NCBI RefSeq assembly: GCF_000785555.1
Contig: NZ_CP009129.1
Coordinates: forward strand, 1,922,001-1,986,000
Length of the DNA: 64,000 nucleotides
Direction: 5' to 3'
From: Planococcus sp. PAMC 21323
GTDB lineage: Bacteria > Bacillota > Bacilli > Bacillales_A > Planococcaceae
In this document: positions 19,993 through 28,541 of the stretch, one piece after another
How the letters are laid out: every line of letters begins with the position of its first letter
How positions within the stretch are numbered: position 1 is the first letter of the stretch
Translations under genes and position numbers: made by a program
Notes under the pieces: generated by a model
What the model was told of the DNA's origin: nothing
Database searches by the model: none
The model's input: only the letters and a program-made list of their open reading frames with translations

Positions 19993-20016
19993 GGAAAATC
20001 ATAATCCTGCATTCTT
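19975..20016 (-). terminator. Terminator after recG
   Basis: The stem AAGAATGCAGGA / TCCTTGCATTCTT (one bulge) is followed by seven T residues on the minus strand. It starts at the recG stop and contains the fapR -35 box in its second arm. Confidence 0.8.
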
Positions 20017-22066
20017 AATCGAGTCTACCTCCTGATAAAACACCTGACTTTTCAACTTGCTGACGCAAACAATCCATATCTTTTGCGCGCCAAAATTCTT
20101 CGCCATTAATTAGCTTTTCAGCATCTTTTCTAGCCGCTTCAAGCGCGCGATAATCATGAATCAAATCAGCCATTTTAAATTCAGGTATGCCACTTTGTTT
20201 GCGGCCGAAAAAGTCACCAGGACCTCTCAATTGCAAATCTTTTTCAGCTAACACAAAACCATCATTCGTTTCTGTCATAGTTGTCATGCGCTCTTTACCA
20301 ATCTCTGTTTTCGGATCTGCCAGTAGCACACAATAAGACTGCTCACTGCCGCGTCCTACCCGTCCCCGCAATTGATGTAGCTGAGACAATCCAAAACGCT
20401 CAGCGTCGTATATAAGCATAAACGATGCATTTGGAACGTTAACCCCAACTTCTACAACAGTTGTTGATACCAACACATCCACTTGACCTTCTGAAAACTC
20501 GCGCATTGTTTGTTCTTTTTCATCCGGATGTAAACGGCCGTGCATCAACCCGACTGAAAAACGATCTTTAAAATAAATTGTCAGTTGTTGAAATAAATCT
20601 ACCGCGTTTTGATAATCGAGTTTATCCGATTCTTCAATTAACGGACATATAACATATGCTTGTCGACCTGCTGCTAACTCTTTTTCCATGCGTCCGACAA
20701 TTTTACCGAACATTTCTTTTTTCATCCAATACGTTTCAATTTCTTTTCGTCCAACTGGCATTTCATCAATAATCGAAACATCCATCTCACCAAAAGCAGA
20801 AATTGCTAAAGTTCGGGGAATTGGCGTTGCCGTCATAAACAAAACATCTGGATTATAACCTTTGTCTTTTAATACGCGACGTTGGTCTACGCCAAAGCGG
20901 TGCTGTTCATCTGTAATAACAAGCCCTAATTTATTAAATCGCACTTCTGGCTGAATTAAAGCATGTGTACCAATCAGCAAGTCAATTTTACCTGCTGCTA
21001 ATTGCTCTAATATTAACTGGCGTTTTTTGCCTTTAACCGAACCTGTTAAAAGTGCAATATTCATTGAAAATGGACGGAACCATTGTTCTAATGTATTGGC
21101 ATGTTGTTCCGCCAGTATTTCAGTAGGTGCCATTAACGCACCTTGTAATCCTGCTGTGTGAGCAGCATACAATGCAATAGCCGCTACTACTGTTTTCCCG
21201 GACCCTACGTCCCCTTGCAGAAGACGATTCATTCGAAACGGCTCTTTCATGTCTTTACAAATTTCATTGACTACTCGTTTTTGAGCGGCTGTTAAATCAA
21301 ATGGCAAAGACTCGATAAAGTTTTTCAGTTTTTCCAAGTCGTAATCGATAAAAGAACCGCCTTCTTCTTCACGGTTTTTCTTGCGAAGTGCTTGCATTTT
21401 TAATTGAAACACTAATAATTCTTCGTAGACAAAGCGCCTGCGTGCTTGTTTTACTTTTTCACCATCCGGTGGAAAATGAACCCATTCTAGCGCATCTTGA
21501 ATTGGTGCTAATTGATACGTATCAACTAACGACTTTGGCAAACAGTCTTCCATATCTTCTTTTACTAAATCTAAGGCTTGGCGCATTAGTTTACGAAACG
21601 TTTTTTGATGTATACTGCCTTTCAAGCTATAGACTGGTTCAAAATCCGCACCATTTGTACGTGGACCAATGGTATGACTAGAGACGGTAATCACTTGTCT
21701 TCCACGATCCCATTTACCAGTTACCGTAATGATTTCACCTAAATGCAATTTAGCTTTTACGTACGGCTGATTAAAAAATATCGCTTTGATCAAATGGCGT
21801 CCTACCAACACACGGACTTGCGTACGCGATTTATTCTTACCTAAAAAAAGGACGGAAGGTTCACTTTCGACCCTTCCCTCCACTGTTACGCGTTCATTAT
21901 GAGGTGTATCGGCCAGATCTTTTAATTGAAAATCCTCATGGCGATACGGAAATGTCATGATCAAGTCATGCAATGTTTCGATTTTCATTTCCTGTAAGGT
22001 TTCGGTTGCTTGCTTCCCTACTCCTTTTAATGTGGCGACTGACTCTTTACTGCCCACTACCGACAA
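20015..22066 (-). CDS. recG: ATP-dependent DNA helicase RecG
   Basis: RecG remodels stalled replication forks and branch-migrates Holliday junctions. I start it at the TTG at 22064-22066, five bases after GGAGG. This gives 683 aa, close to the B. subtilis length of 682; a longer ATG reading lies fully inside sdaAA. An N-terminal wedge/OB domain (VTVEGRVESEP) is followed by helicase motifs: LLQGDVGSGKTVVA (Walker A), VITDEQHRFG, FMTATPIPRTL and QLRGRVGRG. The start overlaps the sdaAA end by 20 bp. Confidence 0.96.
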   Translation of the reverse strand: MSVVGSKESVATLKGVGKQATETLQEMKIETLHDLIMTFPYRHEDFQLKDLADTPHNERVTVEGRVESEPSVLFLGKNKSRTQVRVLVGRHLIKAIFFNQPYVKAKLHLGEIITVTGKWDRGRQVITVSSHTIGPRTNGADFEPVYSLKGSIHQKTFRKLMRQALDLVKEDMEDCLPKSLVDTYQLAPIQDALEWVHFPPDGEKVKQARRRFVYEELLVFQLKMQALRKKNREEEGGSFIDYDLEKLKNFIESLPFDLTAAQKRVVNEICKDMKEPFRMNRLLQGDVGSGKTVVAAIALYAAHTAGLQGALMAPTEILAEQHANTLEQWFRPFSMNIALLTGSVKGKKRQLILEQLAAGKIDLLIGTHALIQPEVRFNKLGLVITDEQHRFGVDQRRVLKDKGYNPDVLFMTATPIPRTLAISAFGEMDVSIIDEMPVGRKEIETYWMKKEMFGKIVGRMEKELAAGRQAYVICPLIEESDKLDYQNAVDLFQQLTIYFKDRFSVGLMHGRLHPDEKEQTMREFSEGQVDVLVSTTVVEVGVNVPNASFMLIYDAERFGLSQLHQLRGRVGRGSEQSYCVLLADPKTEIGKERMTTMTETNDGFVLAEKDLQLRGPGDFFGRKQSGIPEFKMADLIHDYRALEAARKDAEKLINGEEFWRAKDMDCLRQQVEKSGVLSGGRLD

Positions 22067-22946
22067 CTGCTCCTCCGAAAATTTTGGATTCAAGCCATTT
22101 TCCAGTAGGAGTTGCGGCAAGTCCACCTTTTGCGGTTTCTCTTAACGCACTCGGCATTGATTGGCCGATTTCAAACATCGCTCCAATAACTTCATCACAC
22201 GGAATACGACTCGTAACACCTGCTAACGCCATGTCTGCAGCGACAACTGCATTGGCCGCTCCCATTGCGTTACGTTTTACACACGGCACTTCTACTAATC
22301 CCGCCACTGGATCGCAGACCAAGCCAAGCATATTTTTCATCGTGATCGCGAAGGCTTCTGAACTTTGTTGAGGGGTGCCTCCTGCCATTTCAATAATTGC
22401 AGCTGAAGCCATTCCAGCTGCCGATCCTACTTCTGCTTGGCATCCGCCAGCAGCACCTGAAATTGAAGCATTATTAGCCACAACAAATCCAAAAGCACCT
22501 GCTGTAAATAAATAACGAATCATTTGCTCACGCGTTGGATTTAATTTATTTTGCACAGCAAATAACGTACCCGGCACCACTCCAGCAGATCCTGCTGTTG
22601 GCGTTGCACAAATGGTTCCCATCGCTGCATTGACTTCGTTAGTTGCAACCGCTTTACTAACCGCGTCAAGCAGCAAATCCCCAGAAAGCGTATTGCCTTT
22701 TTCACGGTAAGCTTGCAATAGTACAGCATCTCCACCCGTTAATCCTGAGACCGAGTGAACTCCTTTTAATCCTTTTTCAACCGCTTCTTCCATGACCGTT
22801 AAATTGCGGTCCATTTGTATCATTATATCTTCACGTGAACGATCAGTCATAAGCATTTCTTGCTCAATCATGATTTCTGAAATCAGTTTTTCTTCTTTTT
22901 CAGCTCGTTCAACCAATTCTCTTACATTACGGAATAAAGCTTCCAT
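22047..22946 (-). CDS. sdaAA: L-serine dehydratase, alpha chain
   Basis: This is the iron-sulfur alpha subunit of L-serine deaminase, which converts serine to pyruvate and ammonia. The 299-residue protein has the conserved cysteine-bearing motifs TICATPTAGSAGVVPG and VCDPVAGLVEVPCVKRN, and ends in FGGAVVGSG. It follows sdaAB by 17 bp. The last 20 bases also encode the first residues of recG in another frame. Confidence 0.96.
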   Translation of the reverse strand: MEALFRNVRELVERAEKEEKLISEIMIEQEMLMTDRSREDIMIQMDRNLTVMEEAVEKGLKGVHSVSGLTGGDAVLLQAYREKGNTLSGDLLLDAVSKAVATNEVNAAMGTICATPTAGSAGVVPGTLFAVQNKLNPTREQMIRYLFTAGAFGFVVANNASISGAAGGCQAEVGSAAGMASAAIIEMAGGTPQQSSEAFAITMKNMLGLVCDPVAGLVEVPCVKRNAMGAANAVVAADMALAGVTSRIPCDEVIGAMFEIGQSMPSALRETAKGGLAATPTGKWLESKIFGGAVVGSGQ

Positions 22947-22963
22947 AGGTTATACCCTCCAAT

Positions 22964-23626
22964 TTAATCGGCGATTCTTGTCACTTGTGTGATATTCGGA
23001 AGTTTCCGTAAATCATCCATCACTTCTTTGTCGACATTTTGATCGACTTCAATGACCATCAATGCCATATGCCCTTTTTCTTTCCGTGAAACTTCCATAT
23101 GTCCAATGTTAATATCGTACTTATACAGACAGTTAGCAACATTAGCAATACAACCAGAACGGTCTTCGTGAACAACTAAAATTGCGGGATGATTCCCAGA
23201 CAATCGAAGAGGAAACCCGTTAAGCTCTGTGATTTCAATTTTACCGCCACCAATAGAAATACCCATCATCGACATTTCAGAATCTTTGTCCCCAATAACA
23301 ATGCGTGCGGTATTCGGGTGATCTACATGACCTGTTTCGGGAATAAACTCAAACGTCATTCCTGCAATTTTGGCTTCTTCAAAAGAAGTTTTGATGCGTT
23401 CATCAAATGTATCGTAATCCAATAATCCACCGATAATCGCAACATCTGTACTATGACCTTTGTAGGTTTCTGCAAATGATCCGTAAAGATGTACTTTTGC
23501 CCAATCCGGTTGTCTTCCAAACAAATCTCTCGCTACTCTTCCGATGCGGGCTGCTCCCGCAGTATGCGAAGAAGATGGCCCAATCATGACTGGGCCGATT
23601 ATATCAAAAACAGATTTGAACTTCAT
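22964..23626 (-). CDS. sdaAB: L-serine dehydratase, beta chain
   Basis: This is the beta subunit of the two-subunit Bacillus-type L-serine dehydratase. The 220-residue protein begins MKFKSVFDIIGPVMIGPSSS and has PSSSHTAGAARIGR (about 17-30). Its C-terminal ACT domain (about 148-220: LVVHEDRSGCIANVANCLY) probably senses serine. A good promoter lies directly upstream, separate from the fakA terminator. It is the first gene of sdaAB-sdaAA-recG. Confidence 0.96.
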   Translation of the reverse strand: MKFKSVFDIIGPVMIGPSSSHTAGAARIGRVARDLFGRQPDWAKVHLYGSFAETYKGHSTDVAIIGGLLDYDTFDERIKTSFEEAKIAGMTFEFIPETGHVDHPNTARIVIGDKDSEMSMMGISIGGGKIEITELNGFPLRLSGNHPAILVVHEDRSGCIANVANCLYKYDINIGHMEVSRKEKGHMALMVIEVDQNVDKEVMDDLRKLPNITQVTRIAD

Positions 23627-23663
23627 GGCTCAAACCCCTCACTTTCAATTTACGTATACTGTT

Positions 23664-23692
23664 AGTGTACACGATTTTGCCATATTTCACAA
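23664..23692 (-). promoter_or_regulatory. Promoter of sdaAB-sdaAA-recG
   Basis: On the minus strand TTGTGA (23687-23692) and TACACT (23664-23669) are spaced by 17 bp. The -35 abuts the T-tract of the fakA terminator. Confidence 0.55.
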
Positions 23693-23726
23693 AAATAAAA
23701 AAGCGCATACATCCGTATGCGCCTTA
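23693..23726 (-). terminator. Terminator after fakA
   Basis: The stem AAGGCGCATAC / GTATGCGCTT with a short loop is followed by TTTTATTTTTG on the minus strand. It lies 34 bp past the fakA stop. Confidence 0.85.
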
Positions 23727-23759
23727 GCTTTATGACTATTTTAAAAAACAAAAGAAAAC

Positions 23760-25412
23760 TTATTCTACTGCTAGTATAAATGGATACAAAGGTTGCTTGC
23801 CATCATGAATTTCAACTTCAACATCGCTATTTAGAGATTCGATGAATTTGCCTAATTTTTGAGCGTCTGCTTCTGTTGTGTCTTCTCCGTATAGAATCGT
23901 CACGATTTCAGCTTCGCTATCCACTAGTTTTTTAGCAAGTTCTTCCGTAACGTATTCAAGCTTGCTGTCAGAAACAATAATCTTTCCTTCAGAAATACCC
24001 ATGAAATCATCTTTTTTAATCTCAACACCATCAATCGATGTATCACGTACTGCAAATGTGACAGAACCTGATTTCACATGTTTCGAAGCACTTGCCATTG
24101 TCGCTTGGTTGTCTTCTACAGATGCCACTGGATTAAAAGCAAGCAATGCTGACATACCTTGTGGCACGTCTGTTGTCGGAACTACAGCTGCTTCAATGTC
24201 TAGAAGTTCAGCTGCCTGTTCTGCAGCCATAATGATGTTTTTGTTGTTCGGTAAAATAAGCACACGTTCAGCACCAATTGACTTAACTGCGTTAACAATA
24301 TCTTCTGTTGAAGGATTCATTGTTTGTCCGCCTTCAATCACGTATGAAGCACCAATACTGCGTAATAGTTCAGCAATCCCTTCACCCATGGCAACCGTTA
24401 CGACCGCGTAAGGATGCGTCGTTTCCTGTTTCGGCGCATCTTTTTTGAAGTTTTCGCCCACAATGTCAATATGCTGTTGACGCATATTTTCAATTTTCAT
24501 ACTAATCAAGCTTCCGTAATCTTGTCCATATGTAAGAACTTTTCCTGGTTCTTCAGAATGGATGTGAATTTTGGCAACTTCATCATCTGCAATGACTAGA
24601 AGTGAATCACCGTATCCACTCAAGTCTGAACGGAACATCGCTTCATTAAACTCTTTTTTGCCTTCTTCAAACTTCACCATGAATTCTGTGCAATACCCAA
24701 ATTCAATATCAGCAGTATCCATGAAACCGGCAATATTTTTATGATGTTCAGCACTTACTAAATCAGTCATCGAGTGATGAGCATGTTTTTCTGGGAGTTC
24801 TTCGCCTTTTAATGAAGCTAGGAATCCTTCGTACACATAAACTAAACCTTGACCTCCACTATCAACCACGCCAACTTCCTTTAATACTGGCAATAAGTCA
24901 GGAGTACGCTCTAAAGAAGCTTGAGCTTCGAGTACCACAGCTTCAAAAAAAGCAATGATATCTTCTTCAGTTTTAGCTACTTCCATACCTTTAGCAGCCG
25001 CATCTTTTGCAACTGTCAAAATCGTACCTTCAACTGGTTTCATTACCGCTTTATAAGCTGTTTCAACACCGTGTTGAAGTGCTTCTGCGAATTTTAATGC
25101 TGTCAATTCAGATTCAAGAGCAATATACTTACCAAAACCTCTAAAAAGCTGTGACAGAATAACGCCAGAGTTGCCTCGAGCACCCATTAATAACCCTTTT
25201 GATAAAGCTCCTGCTGTTTTGCCAATATGCACATCTGCTTGAGCGGTTGTTTCTTTCGCTCCAGAAGTCATCGACAAATTCATATTGGTCCCTGTGTCTC
25301 CATCAGGTACCGGAAAAACATTTAATGCATCAACATAGTCCGCATTTTGAAAAAGATGGTGAGATCCCATCTGAACCATTTCTGCAAACTTCACGCCATT
25401 TAATGACTTCAT
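23760..25412 (-). CDS. fakA: Fatty acid kinase catalytic protein FakA (YloV, DAK family)
   Basis: FakA phosphorylates exogenous fatty acids held by FakB proteins, giving acyl-phosphate for PlsX/PlsY. The 550-residue protein has an N-terminal DhaL-type kinase domain with NVFPVPDGDTGTNMNLSM (about 28-45) and GARGNSGVILSQLFRGF. A middle domain and a C-terminal DegV-like domain (HPYAVVTVAMGEGIAELL) follow. It lies 18 bp after asp23, the universal partner of this gene in Firmicutes. No fakB is in the window. Confidence 0.93.
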   Translation of the reverse strand: MKSLNGVKFAEMVQMGSHHLFQNADYVDALNVFPVPDGDTGTNMNLSMTSGAKETTAQADVHIGKTAGALSKGLLMGARGNSGVILSQLFRGFGKYIALESELTALKFAEALQHGVETAYKAVMKPVEGTILTVAKDAAAKGMEVAKTEEDIIAFFEAVVLEAQASLERTPDLLPVLKEVGVVDSGGQGLVYVYEGFLASLKGEELPEKHAHHSMTDLVSAEHHKNIAGFMDTADIEFGYCTEFMVKFEEGKKEFNEAMFRSDLSGYGDSLLVIADDEVAKIHIHSEEPGKVLTYGQDYGSLISMKIENMRQQHIDIVGENFKKDAPKQETTHPYAVVTVAMGEGIAELLRSIGASYVIEGGQTMNPSTEDIVNAVKSIGAERVLILPNNKNIIMAAEQAAELLDIEAAVVPTTDVPQGMSALLAFNPVASVEDNQATMASASKHVKSGSVTFAVRDTSIDGVEIKKDDFMGISEGKIIVSDSKLEYVTEELAKKLVDSEAEIVTILYGEDTTEADAQKLGKFIESLNSDVEVEIHDGKQPLYPFILAVE

Positions 25413-25430
25413 ATCTGTTTCTTCCTCCTC

Positions 25431-25793
25431 CTACGGGTTCGTTACACGAACTCCTTGGACAAAAATATTTACTGCTTTTACGGACATACCCAATGTTTGT
25501 GTAATTGTATATTTCACTTTGGACTGGACTTGATAAGCAACTTCAGAAATTTTCGTTCCGTAGCTAATGATGACGTACATATCAATTACCAAATTTTCAT
25601 CTTCCTGACGCACAATAACTCCTTTTGCAAAGTTTTCTTTGCGAAGTATATCTGTCAGGCCATCACGTATTTGGTGTTTCGTCGCCATGCCTACAATACC
25701 GTAACATTCAATTGCTGCGCCGCCTGCTATTTGAGCAACTACATCATTGGAAATATCGATTTGACCATATTCATTCTTTAATTCAATCGACAT
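25431..25793 (-). CDS. yloU: Asp23/Gls24 family envelope stress protein (YloU)
   Basis: This is a 120-residue Asp23/Gls24-family protein, related to alkaline-shock and envelope-stress proteins. It is soluble, with the typical DVVAQIAGGAAIECYGIVGM start and a C-terminal VQSKVKYTITQTLGMSV. It is cotranscribed with fakA in most Firmicutes. The molecular role is not settled for this subgroup. It is divergent from rpmB. Confidence 0.92.
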   Translation of the reverse strand: MSIELKNEYGQIDISNDVVAQIAGGAAIECYGIVGMATKHQIRDGLTDILRKENFAKGVIVRQEDENLVIDMYVIISYGTKISEVAYQVQSKVKYTITQTLGMSVKAVNIFVQGVRVTNP

Positions 25794-25828
25794 GGAAATT
25801 CCTCCTTGAGTCCTATTTCACTCTTATC

Positions 25829-25857
25829 ATTCTACCTCAAAGACTTATAGATGAAAA
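25829..25857 (-). promoter_or_regulatory. Candidate promoter of yloU-fakA
   Basis: On the minus strand TTTTCA (25852-25857) and TAGAAT (25829-25834) are spaced by 17 bp, 35 bp before the start codon. The -35 is weak, so this is tentative. Confidence 0.4.
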
Positions 25858-25909
25858 GCCACCGTTTTAGGGTGTAAAGGTTTTTTTCTTTAAAGACCTT
25901 CAAATATAG

Positions 25910-25938
25910 TTGCAAACCCGATATGTCTGTGGTAAATT
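25910..25938 (+). promoter_or_regulatory. Promoter of rpmB
   Basis: TTGCAA (25910-25915) and TAAATT (25933-25938) are spaced by 17 bp on the plus strand, divergent from the yloU promoter. Confidence 0.6.
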
Positions 25939-25948
25939 ATTAAAGTAT

Positions 25949-25995
25949 GTGAAACGAAAAACGAACTGAAATTCTATCATAATTTTCAGCTTCAC
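25949..25995 (+). promoter_or_regulatory. Structured leader of rpmB
   Basis: Between the promoter and rpmB the leader can fold into nested stems: GTGAA (25949-25953) with TTCAC (25991-25995), and CTGAAATT with AATTTTCAG inside. It ends ten bases before the GAGGAGGG-type ribosome binding site region. It could be an autoregulatory site for L28; this is inference from structure only. Confidence 0.3.
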
Positions 25996-26013
25996 TTGTG
26001 AGGAGGGACTTAC

Positions 26014-26202
26014 ATGCCTAAAGTATGTGCAGTTAGTGGACGTAAAGCTCGCGCCGGAAATGCCCGTTCGCACGCAATGAATTCGACAAAACGTACATGG
26101 GGAGCAAACCTTCAAAAAGTTCGCATCCTTGTAGACGGTAAACCGAAACGTGTATGGGTTTCTGCAAGAGCCATGAAATCAGGAAAAGTTGAGCGCGTAT
26201 AA
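26014..26202 (+). CDS. rpmB: 50S ribosomal protein L28
   Basis: This is large-subunit protein L28, 62 residues and full length. It begins [20 protein letters not shown] and has the typical [37 protein letters not shown] ribosome binding site precedes the ATG. Cys5 is present but no complete zinc-binding cysteine set, so it is a zinc-independent form. It stands alone on the plus strand, with its own promoter and terminator. Confidence 0.98.
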   Translation: MPKVCAVSGRKARAGNARSHAMNSTKRTWGANLQKVRILVDGKPKRVWVSARAMKSGKVERV

Positions 26203-26214
26203 TCGCTCATGGAT

Positions 26215-26251
26215 AATGCCAGTGCTGATCTAATCAGCCTGGCATTTTTTC
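26215..26251 (+). terminator. Terminator after rpmB
   Basis: AATGCCAG / CTGGCATT encloses an inner GCTGAT / ATCAGC stem and is followed by TTTTT, 13 bp past the rpmB stop. Confidence 0.9.
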
Positions 26252-26266
26252 GTGGTTTAATAATAT

Positions 26267-26312
26267 AAAAAGGCGCAAAGAAAAACAAATTGTTTTTCTT
26301 TGCGCCTTTTTA
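26267..26312. terminator. Bidirectional terminator between rpmB and thiN
   Basis: A perfect 20-bp inverted repeat (arms 26267-26286 and 26291-26310, core AGGCGCAAAG / CTTTGCGCCT) is flanked by A and T runs. It serves thiN on the minus strand and backs up the rpmB terminator. Confidence 0.85.
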
Positions 26313-26328
26313 ATATGAAATAAGGTCT

Positions 26329-26970
26329 CTATGCATCTGAACTTTCAACCATTAAACAATAGCCACTGGTTATCTCAACAGTTCCACGACCTAAGAGTTC
26401 GTTACTGACAAAGCGTGTTGTCCCAAATGGAATGTTTTCATTAGTTACTGAATACTTAAAGCCCGCTAATGTTAAACCTTGAACTTCTTCTGAAAAAGGA
26501 TAAAACGACACATAACGATAACGTGTGTCTTTTTCAAGCTCATGGATACCTGGACTTAAAAACCGAATTTGGTTTTGGTTATTTATTAACAAAAAACGAG
26601 TTTTGGTAAACTTTTGCTGGTAATGGTACATAATGTGTAACACGCTCATGTAATGATCCAAACGTCCACCTGTTACGCCTGCAAGTATCACTTGCTCTGG
26701 CTTGTACGTCATTGCTTTTTCAAGACCAAGTTCTGTATCCGACTGATCTTTTTCTGAAGGCGAGCGCGCCAAATCAGGAAAAGCTAATCGGATTTTTTTA
26801 TAGTCATCCGCTGTTACGGAATCAAAGTCACCAACAGCAGCATCCGGTTGAATGCCTTTTTCAAACAACGCAAGTGTGCCAGAATCGATACCTATATAAA
26901 TAGCGCTTGGAAATAAAGAGAAATCCGGCAGTTCATCTGCCGGACCTCCTGCAATTAAAATGACGTTCAC
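26329..26970 (-). CDS. thiN: Thiamine pyrophosphokinase
   Basis: ThiN converts thiamine to thiamine diphosphate using ATP. The 213-residue protein has the conserved VGDFDSVT, SEKDQSDTELGLEKAM and GVTGGRLDHYM motifs. The start is a GTG that overlaps the rpe stop (GTGA). It is the last gene of the long minus-strand run from priA/coaBC and ends at a bidirectional terminator. The spoVM gene usually found beside it is absent. Confidence 0.95.
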   Translation of the reverse strand: MNVILIAGGPADELPDFSLFPSAIYIGIDSGTLALFEKGIQPDAAVGDFDSVTADDYKKIRLAFPDLARSPSEKDQSDTELGLEKAMTYKPEQVILAGVTGGRLDHYMSVLHIMYHYQQKFTKTRFLLINNQNQIRFLSPGIHELEKDTRYRYVSFYPFSEEVQGLTLAGFKYSVTNENIPFGTTRFVSNELLGRGTVEITSGYCLMVESSDA

Positions 26971-27632
26971 GAAATCGCCTCTTCTCCTGCTTTCCTAATT
27001 GCTTGAAGAGCTTGCGTACGGTCTTTTTTACTGTAGATAGCAGAACCTGCAACAAAAACAGTTGCACCAGCTTTAGCGCATGCTACGATCGTTTCTTCAT
27101 TAATACCGCCATCAATTTCAATTTCAATCGATAATTCTTTTTCTTTTATGATATCAGACAGTTGTTTGACTTTTGGAACGACTGAATGGATAAATTTTTG
27201 TCCGCCAAATCCTGGGTTGACCGTCATAAATAACACAAGGTCAATATCTTCAAGAATATGTTGAATCGTCTCGATTGGTGTATGTGGATTTAACACAACA
27301 CCAGGCTTCACTCCAAACGAACGGATCAATTGAATTGTCCGGTGTAAATGAGGACAAGCTTCTACATGCACTGTAATGTAATCAGCTCCTGCTTTGGCAA
27401 ACTCCTCAATATAAAGGTCTGGGTTTTCAATCATCAAGTGAACATCCATCGGTAATTTCGTTAAAGGACGAATGGCATTTAACACAATTGCTCCAAATGA
27501 AATGTTTGGGACGAAATGACCATCCATTACATCGACATGAATCCAATCGGCTCCTGCTTTTTCTACTTCCAATACTTCTTCTCCAAGTTTTGCGAAATCT
27601 GCTGCTAAAATAGACGGTGCAATTTTAATCAT
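26967..27632 (-). CDS. rpe: Ribulose-phosphate 3-epimerase
   Basis: Rpe interconverts ribulose 5-phosphate and xylulose 5-phosphate in the pentose phosphate pathway. The 221-residue TIM barrel has the metal-binding HVDVMDGHFVPNISFG (about 33-48), MTVNPGFGGQKFI and EIDGGINEET. It overlaps rsgA by 8 bp and thiN by 4 bp. Confidence 0.97.
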   Translation of the reverse strand: MIKIAPSILAADFAKLGEEVLEVEKAGADWIHVDVMDGHFVPNISFGAIVLNAIRPLTKLPMDVHLMIENPDLYIEEFAKAGADYITVHVEACPHLHRTIQLIRSFGVKPGVVLNPHTPIETIQHILEDIDLVLFMTVNPGFGGQKFIHSVVPKVKQLSDIIKEKELSIEIEIDGGINEETIVACAKAGATVFVAGSAIYSKKDRTQALQAIRKAGEEAIS

Positions 27633-28521
27633 TTGAATACCTCGGCTTTCGACTCATAATTTCTTCTAGAAACTTCAAGTAATGCTTATAACGATAAGCT
27701 GGGATTTCTTTTGCTTCAACTGCTGCTTTAATTGCACATTTCGGTTCATTCATATGCAAGCATTCTCGGAATTTACATGCGTTCGAACGTGCTGCGAATT
27801 CGGGGAAGCAAGCAGACAACTCTTCACGTTCCATCGTTTCAAAATCAAACGAACTAAAGCCCGGAGTATCAGCTAGTAAACCATTGTTGACAGCGATTAA
27901 CTCCACGTGGCGTGTTGTATGTTTCCCACGATTTAACGCTTTAGAAATGTCATCTGTTTTTAACTCTAATGATGGCAAGATGGTATTGAGCATTGTAGAT
28001 TTTCCAACTCCAGATTGCCCAGCTAACACACTAATTTTCCCTTCAAGGACCGGCATTAACCGATCTTTTAAGGCAGGATCGTTAATAAAGGTAGGAATCA
28101 CTTCATAACCAATTTTCTCGTAATCTTCGATATAGCGTTGGATTTTTTCTTTTTCTTCTTCTTTTAGCAAATCCATTTTTGTCAAACAAATGATCGGTTG
28201 GATTGAATGCGATTCTATCGCTGTTAAAAAGCGATCTAAAAGCAAAGGGTGAAAATCGGGTTGCTTCGCTGAAAACACCAAAATGGCTTGATCTACATTC
28301 GTAATTGGTGGACGTACCAATTCATTTTTCCGTTCATACACATGCAAGATAGTACCTTCTAACTCGTTATCCGCTTTATAGTCTACATAGTCGCCGACTA
28401 AAGGCGTGATTTGACGGTTGCGAAAAACACCGCGACCACGACATTGCGTGTAGCGCTCGCCATCTTCATCCATTACATAATAAAATCCGCTTAATGCTTT
28501 TCTGATTTGACCTTTCGGCAT
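27625..28521 (-). CDS. rsgA: Small ribosomal subunit biogenesis GTPase RsgA
   Basis: RsgA (YloQ) is a circularly permuted GTPase that tests late 30S maturation. The 298-residue protein has an N-terminal OB fold. G4 TKMD (about 114-117) precedes the P-loop GQSGVGKST (about 168-176), and G3 is in ADTPGFSSF. A C-terminal zinc knuckle has cysteines and a histidine in CKFRECLHMNEPKC. It follows prkC by 20 bp. Confidence 0.97.
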   Translation of the reverse strand: MPKGQIRKALSGFYYVMDEDGERYTQCRGRGVFRNRQITPLVGDYVDYKADNELEGTILHVYERKNELVRPPITNVDQAILVFSAKQPDFHPLLLDRFLTAIESHSIQPIICLTKMDLLKEEEKEKIQRYIEDYEKIGYEVIPTFINDPALKDRLMPVLEGKISVLAGQSGVGKSTMLNTILPSLELKTDDISKALNRGKHTTRHVELIAVNNGLLADTPGFSSFDFETMEREELSACFPEFAARSNACKFRECLHMNEPKCAIKAAVEAKEIPAYRYKHYLKFLEEIMSRKPRYSND

Positions 28522-28541
28522 CGTTTCACTCCTTTCATCAC

